Below are positions 6,884 through 11,319 of a stretch of 11,319 nt of DNA, in pieces. The translations under genes were made by a program, and so were the position numbers. How positions within the stretch are numbered: the stretch's first letter is position 1; each line of letters opens with the position of its first letter. Source of the stretch: Eubacteriales Family XIII. Incertae Sedis bacterium (GTDB taxonomy: Bacteria; Bacillota; Clostridia; Peptostreptococcales; Anaerovoracaceae); assembly GCA_031278255.1 (NCBI GenBank), contig JAITKU010000042.1, positions 1-11,319 of the forward strand. Direction: 5' to 3'. The notes beneath the pieces are model-generated. The model saw only the letters and a program-made list of their open reading frames with translations, was not told the DNA's origin and searched no databases.

Positions 6884-7435
6884 ATGGGAATGACGAATCT
6901 GAACGACAACTTGACGCGCGTGCTGATCCTCATGGCTTCGCTCGCCCGGCCGGTGTACATCATCGTGGGCGCCACGCTCGTCGCGAGCGCGATCCTCCTT
7001 CCGCTGTGCCGGCGCACCTGGCTGAACAAGCCGTCCTTCAGCTGGCTCGGCATCTTCTGTTACCAGAGCCCCGCGGGCTGCGTGCGCATCGCCTGCGCGT
7101 GGACGAAACTGCTCGTCCTGCTCGTCCTGCTCGCGGAAAACCGCGTACTCGGGCTTGCGGAATACCTCATGCTGATCCTGCCGGGTCTGCTCTACGCCGC
7201 TTTGTCCAAATCGCCCGCGGCCTTCGCGGGCAAGTTCATGTGGACCGCGCTCGAGACGACGGGTCTGCTCGCGGTGAACATCCTCTGCGGCTATATCGTG
7301 GAAATGAAACCGGACTTCGGCTACGTGGTCATCTACGCGCTGCTTTCGGTGTTTATGGGAATCTTCGGAATCTATCTGTTTCTCAGGGAGCTGCACGCGA
7401 TTTCCATGGAAAGGAGGCGCGGCATCGATGTCTGA
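6884..7435 (+). CDS. Multi-pass membrane protein of unknown family
   Basis: A 183-residue integral membrane protein with about five hydrophobic segments: roughly 22-42, 72-88, 91-107, 121-137 and 147-167. Its sequence is not recognised. It lacks the helix-5 Arg/Asn signature of F0 a, and it sits after epsilon rather than upstream of c. A few charged residues (R68, K75, E85, R87, E93) lie in or next to hydrophobic segments. AGGGG (6872-6876) supports ATG 6884; ATG 6890 is possible. It begins 3 bases after the epsilon stop and overlaps the next gene by 8 bases. This points to membership of the same complex. It could be the membrane stator or a channel-like part that replaces subunit a, but that is inference only. 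Confidence 0.85.
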   Translation: MGMTNLNDNLTRVLILMASLARPVYIIVGATLVASAILLPLCRRTWLNKPSFSWLGIFCYQSPAGCVRIACAWTKLLVLLVLLAENRVLGLAEYLMLILPGLLYAALSKSPAAFAGKFMWTALETTGLLAVNILCGYIVEMKPDFGYVVIYALLSVFMGIFGIYLFLRELHAISMERRRGIDV

Positions 7436-8219
7436 AGACAAGGCCCCCCGCGCGGGCAAGAGCGAAAAAGCCGCCTTCCCCTTCCGCTCGGCCGCGCGCG
7501 CGAAGCGCGGGGGCTTTCAAAAGCGGCGGCGGGCCGTTTCGGTGCTGGTGCCGACGCTCTTCGTCGTCCTCGCGGCCATCGCCGCGTTTTTGTTCGTCCG
7601 CGGCGCGATGCGTTACGACTTCGACGGTCCCGCGAGCCAGTTCTACGCCGGCGGCGAGTTCAAGATACCGCGGGACGCTTTCATGCGGCGCGCGGACGGC
7701 GTTTCGACGATCTTTTACGACACCATAGAGCGCGACGCGGCGAATCTGCCGATCTATTACACGGAGAAGCGAAGCCTCGTCCTGCCGAACGACATGGCCT
7801 ATTACAACCCGAGAAGCGGCGTAAGCGCCAAGATGGATTACTTCTCCGAGTTGCGTTACGACGCGGACGGCGCCGTCGCGGCGGCACGCGGCGGCACGAC
7901 CCGCAATCCGAACATGGGCTTCTTGTACGACGGAAAGGACACCTTCGTATTCCTCGAGCCGATGACCGTGCGTTTCAACAATTACAAAATAGAACTCTCC
8001 GCGATGAGCTACGCGGAAGCGGTCTACGACGGACAAATCATGCTCTACGACCGCGAGAGCGGCGCGTTCACGATGGAAGCGCCGACGGGCGCCGCCGTCT
8101 GCGAATCCGTTGGGGGCGATTACGTCATATCGCTGCTGAGCGATTACTTTGAAAGGGCGGACGGGTCGCGCCTCCTGCTCTTCACGAAGCCGGAGCTGCT
8201 CACTTCCTATTTCGAGTAG
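7428..8219 (+). CDS. Single-pass membrane protein with extracytoplasmic domain
   Basis: A 263-residue protein, family not recognised. Residues 1-36 are strongly basic and should lie in the cytoplasm. Residues 37-57 (SVLVPTLFVVLAAIAAFLFV and following) form one membrane helix. Residues 60-263 make an outside, probably beta-rich domain with many Tyr and Phe (for example FLYDGKDTFVFLEPMTVRF). It ends at a short SYFE tail with no cell-wall sorting signal. A strong AAGGAGG (7411-7417) precedes the ATG at 7428. It overlaps the multi-pass gene and lies 25 bp before the large surface protein. The outside domain shows a loose pattern in common with the N-terminal parts of the two larger surface proteins. 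A role linking the membrane part of the machine to the surface proteins is inferred. Confidence 0.85.
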   Translation: MSEDKAPRAGKSEKAAFPFRSAARAKRGGFQKRRRAVSVLVPTLFVVLAAIAAFLFVRGAMRYDFDGPASQFYAGGEFKIPRDAFMRRADGVSTIFYDTIERDAANLPIYYTEKRSLVLPNDMAYYNPRSGVSAKMDYFSELRYDADGAVAAARGGTTRNPNMGFLYDGKDTFVFLEPMTVRFNNYKIELSAMSYAEAVYDGQIMLYDRESGAFTMEAPTGAAVCESVGGDYVISLLSDYFERADGSRLLLFTKPELLTSYFE

Positions 8220-8244
8220 GCGTCCGTATACGAGGGACAATCTT

Positions 8245-11200
8245 ATGAATTCAATGAAGAGGGTGATTATCGGCGGTGTGGCGCTGATCGCGCTGACGAT
8301 CTTCGTATTCGTTACGGCGAGCGGCATGACGAGCGTTTCAACGCTCGACGAGGACGGATACGCGGTCCCCGACGCGTCGGGGATTCTCAAGTCGCTGGAA
8401 ACCGGAGAGGGCGCCGCCTTGGCGCTTTTGCCCGTTTTCGAGGGCGACGAAATCCACGCGAGCCTCGGCCGATATTATATCGGGGCGGACAAAACGCCGC
8501 TGGACGGCGCCTTTCCGATCTACATACGGGGCGGCGCGGGGCTTCGCTTCAACACAGACGCGGAAACGCTGGTTTCCGCCGACGCGGAGATCGTGCCGAG
8601 CTTTTCCGGGCTTTATATGGTGGACGGCCATACCTACAACGGCGACGGCTCCCCGGCCGATTCCGAGGAATTTGTGTTTGTCGCGCTCAAAAACGGGCTG
8701 TACATGAACACGCAGCCCGCCGTGTTCCAAAACGCCGCGGGGCGCTTCGAGATTCCCGCGAACGGTATTTTGTATTTCTCGGAATCCGCCTTCCGCTGGT
8801 ACGCGCCCGTGAACGGCAGCCTGTCCATGGGCAAGTCGGAATCGGTATTCGACGCGACGTTGACGGTCGGCGCGCACAGCTACGACTATATCGATCTGCT
8901 CGATCTCTTCGGACTGCTTCGCGCGGGCGGAGACCCGGGAGAGGACCCGCTCACGCCGGAAGAGACCCCCGAGGAGGACCGGCGCGACGGCGGAAGCGAC
9001 GCCGAAAAGGGCGGCAACCCGCTCGCGCCGCAGCCGGCGCCCGCGCCCGCGCCGCAGGTTCCGGACTCCGCGTCGGGGAGCGGCGCCGCGCCCGCGCCGG
9101 AGCGCGATCCCGCCGGGGCGCCGGAAGAGGCGCCGGGCGAAAAGCCGGATTCGGTCCCGAAACCGGGCGGAAACGCGGGCGACGCGGCCGGCGAAACGGA
9201 CGGGAACGCGGAAAGCGGGACGGACGCGGACCAAAGCGACACCGATTCCGGCTCCGACTCGTCCTCCGCGGGGGGAAGCGCGAGCGAGTCCGGCGGCGGA
9301 AGCTTGATTCCCGAAACGCCCGCGCCCGCGCCTCCCGCGGACGTGCCGGGCGGCGGCGCCGGCACCCCCGGAACGCCCCCGGACGCGCCGAAGCCCCCGT
9401 CCGGCAATCCCGGCGGCGAAGACACGGGCGGCGACGAAAACACGGAAGCCGGCGCCGGCGAAGGCGGCGACACCCTCTACGAGGCCCCGACGGTCACCTT
9501 CGGGGCCATCAAGGCGTGGACCTATGCCGTCGGCGGCGAACTCGATGTGCGCGACCCCGCCGGCCTCATACAGCGCGGCGTGAAGATCACGGTCTTCTCC
9601 AAGCTGAAAAACACGCCCGGAAGCGGAGACGCGGTGAGCGAACACACGGACGACGCGGGGAGGACCCTGCATGTCTACGAGGCCCACAACGCGGACGGGA
9701 CCCCGCGCAACGAAGGAAAGACCGCCGTATTGCGCAAAACCTACAACGGCGGGCAGACGCTCGCGCTCTCTCCGCTCCAGCCGGGCGGCACCTTCTACGT
9801 GCAGATGAGCTATCGCTTCAACGAGGAATACAAGACCGGGGCGATCGATCCCGAAACCGGCGAGGAACTCGAAGCCTACCGCCGCGTAACGGTCTATTCG
9901 GACTTCATCGAGATCAAGACCCTGGACGATCTCAGCGCGCTGCACGGCGTGCATATCGACTACGAAACGGTCTACGCCGCCTCGGCGACGGCGATGGAAC
10001 TGGACGCCATCAAGCTGACCAACACCTCCGACTACGAAGCGCCCGTCCCCGGGGCGGACGGCCTGCCGCCGGCCTTCGACTGGGAGAACTTCAAGAAAGA
10101 CTCCCTGCCCTACGTATACCGCGTCACCTACGCGCTGAATGCCGAAGACAAGGACGGAAATCCGCTCGGGGGCGCTCCGATCAACATCCTGCTGGGCGCG
10201 GCCCAACTGCAAAAGGCGCAGAGCGCGGGCGGCGCGCATTTCCTGTCCGCGACGCCCAAGCTCGCCTCCGATACGCGCTACGGCTACGGCCTGAACGCGA
10301 CCGACCGCTGGGGCAACGAGATTCCGATGCTGGTCGGCGCGGGGAATGAAAGCACGGCCTCTTTCAAGGACACGATCTACACGCGCAAGATCACGCCCTC
10401 GGTGCGGATCGTCGAGGAAGAAAACGTCACGGACAAACTCACGCTGCGCGTCAAGGTGTCCGACCCGGACGGCGCGCTCGCGAAGGACGACGGCAAGGTC
10501 CTGCCGCTCACGCTCACCGCCCTCGACGGCGACGGACAGCCGGCCCCGCTCTACGGCGAATGGAAAGAAGGCGGATCGGGCGGCTTTGGCCACAACCCCG
10601 ACGGCACGCCGGCCGCGGGCACGCCGCCCCTCTCCCTGGAGGATCCGGAGGACGGCAAGGACTACGTATTCAGGGTGGACAGCCTCGCCTTCGCGCGGAC
10701 CTATACCTTCAATTGCGTGGGCGCCCATGACCCGCAGCCGGACGCGGAGCGCGTGGGCGAAACGCCCGAGACGCTGCCGCGCGAGGAGAACGTCCTCATG
10801 GGCTCGCTGCGCGTCTACACGGCCGCGCTCACGAGCGGCGGCATCGGCTTCGACAGCGCGGTCCCGTCAAGCGGACTCTTCGATACCCACGCGGTGATTA
10901 CGGCGCGCATGAACCGGAACACGACGGAAAGCATCCTGCCGCTCGTAGACGAATTCCGCGTCAGCGTCCTCGAAACGGCCACGGAGACGGTCAGAGCCCA
11001 ATACACCCTCCGCATGTCGGACCTGGACAAACAGCTCGGGGCTTCCGATTTTACATACGACCCGGCAACAGGCTCCGTCGTCATCTCCGCGGGCGACGCG
11101 CTCGAGCCGCGCGTCGAACTCGTGGGGACCGAACTCGATCTGACGGGCGCGTCCTCGCTCTGGCACGCCCTCCTGATCCGCTCCTCGACCGATCCGCTCA

Positions 11201-11319
11201 CGGAGGTCACGACCTACACGCAGCCCGCGCAGATCAAGCTGAGCATCCCCGAGAACACCCTCAAGACCTCGACGCAGCACACGATCCGCATAGAATCCGT
11301 CGTCGTCAAGGGCAGCGCG
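8245..11319 (+). CDS. Very large surface protein, 3' end outside the window
   Basis: The frame stays open for 1025 codons to the window edge, so the protein is longer than seen. Residues 6-27 form a membrane anchor or signal after MNSMKR. Residues 30-225 are a compact beta-rich domain resembling the outside domain of the preceding gene. Residues 227-409 are a low-complexity linker rich in Pro, Gly, Ala, Glu, Asp and Ser, probably extended and able to cross the cell wall. From 412 onward come beta-sandwich-like domains. LSPLQPGGTFYVQMSY (508-523) recalls a fibronectin-III strand pair and parallels FENLTPGRQYFVAM in the first gene. GAGGGA (8232-8237) precedes the ATG. No enzyme motif is visible. 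It probably is an adhesin-like or filament-like component handled by or anchored to the ATPase complex. Its function is unknown. Confidence 0.85.
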   Translation, partial: MNSMKRVIIGGVALIALTIFVFVTASGMTSVSTLDEDGYAVPDASGILKSLETGEGAALALLPVFEGDEIHASLGRYYIGADKTPLDGAFPIYIRGGAGLRFNTDAETLVSADAEIVPSFSGLYMVDGHTYNGDGSPADSEEFVFVALKNGLYMNTQPAVFQNAAGRFEIPANGILYFSESAFRWYAPVNGSLSMGKSESVFDATLTVGAHSYDYIDLLDLFGLLRAGGDPGEDPLTPEETPEEDRRDGGSDAEKGGNPLAPQPAPAPAPQVPDSASGSGAAPAPERDPAGAPEEAPGEKPDSVPKPGGNAGDAAGETDGNAESGTDADQSDTDSGSDSSSAGGSASESGGGSLIPETPAPAPPADVPGGGAGTPGTPPDAPKPPSGNPGGEDTGGDENTEAGAGEGGDTLYEAPTVTFGAIKAWTYAVGGELDVRDPAGLIQRGVKITVFSKLKNTPGSGDAVSEHTDDAGRTLHVYEAHNADGTPRNEGKTAVLRKTYNGGQTLALSPLQPGGTFYVQMSYRFNEEYKTGAIDPETGEELEAYRRVTVYSDFIEIKTLDDLSALHGVHIDYETVYAASATAMELDAIKLTNTSDYEAPVPGADGLPPAFDWENFKKDSLPYVYRVTYALNAEDKDGNPLGGAPINILLGAAQLQKAQSAGGAHFLSATPKLASDTRYGYGLNATDRWGNEIPMLVGAGNESTASFKDTIYTRKITPSVRIVEEENVTDKLTLRVKVSDPDGALAKDDGKVLPLTLTALDGDGQPAPLYGEWKEGGSGGFGHNPDGTPAAGTPPLSLEDPEDGKDYVFRVDSLAFARTYTFNCVGAHDPQPDAERVGETPETLPREENVLMGSLRVYTAALTSGGIGFDSAVPSSGLFDTHAVITARMNRNTTESILPLVDEFRVSVLETATETVRAQYTLRMSDLDKQLGASDFTYDPATGSVVISAGDALEPRVELVGTELDLTGASSLWHALLIRSSTDPLTEVTTYTQPAQIKLSIPENTLKTSTQHTIRIESVVVKGSA
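8923..9471 (+). repeat. Low-complexity Pro/Gly/acidic linker region
   Basis: About 183 codons of irregular low-complexity sequence within the large surface protein. Examples are APQPAPAPAPQ, GTDADQSDTDSGSDSS and TPAPAPPADVPGGG. There is no fixed repeat unit. The composition is strongly acidic and should stay disordered. Such linkers in bacterial surface proteins commonly carry domains through the peptidoglycan. Confidence 0.85.

Noticed and set aside
6458..7459. A 333-codon minus-strand frame
   Set aside because: It spans three well-supported plus-strand genes, has a shadow-like composition rich in His, Arg and Glu, and no ribosome binding site stands out.
8338..10728. A 796-codon open frame on the minus strand
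   Set aside because: It lies antisense to the large surface protein. Its Arg/Gly/Val-rich translation shows no domain logic and is an effect of GC-rich codons in the sense frame.

Overview
The window holds one strand-biased, tightly packed operon of nine genes, all on the + strand. Its core is a divergent F1-type rotary ATPase, embedded among membrane and cell-surface proteins. The DNA is GC-rich, uses TGA as stop and TGG for Trp, and has strong AGGAGG-like ribosome binding sites. This suggests a high-GC bacterium, most plausibly a member of the Bacillota/Clostridia, but nothing here fixes the taxon. No tRNA, rRNA, mobile element or CRISPR was seen.

Layout: (1) 17-1765, a secreted or anchored surface protein with a 27-triplet Gly-Gly-X tract and a fibronectin-III-like segment. 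(2) 1766-1837, a short spacer with two tandem hairpins. (3) 1838-6880, an ATPase core in the canonical F-ATPase order: c-like, b/delta-like fusion, alpha, gamma, beta, epsilon. (4) 6884-7435, a multi-pass membrane protein of unknown family. (5) 7428-8219, a single-pass membrane protein with an outside domain. (6) 8245 to the window end, a very large surface protein with an N-terminal membrane anchor, a roughly 180-residue Pro/Gly/acidic linker and beta-rich domains; it runs off the window. Coding regions touch or overlap at several junctions (b/delta-alpha, alpha-gamma, beta-epsilon, 5-TM/1-TM), which indicates co-expression and a shared complex.

The notable point is that this is probably not a housekeeping ATP synthase. 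The alpha and beta nucleotide sites look intact (P-loops, catalytic Glu/Arg, arginine finger, DELSEED-like loop). The c-like protein, however, keeps the glycine-rich first helix and polar loop but has no Asp or Glu in its second helix, so it should not bind H+ or Na+ in the usual way. No a subunit is recognisable in the window, epsilon lacks its C-terminal helices, and b and delta appear fused with a disordered linker. Three surface proteins flank the machine and seem to share sequence patterns. My working hypothesis is an ATP-driven rotary or conformational motor that has lost ion translocation and acts on surface or envelope proteins. It would be analogous to, but distinct from, the F1-like X0 ATPases and the gliding-motor ATPase known from Mycoplasma. 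That function is inference; the missing carboxylate and the gene layout are read directly from the sequence.
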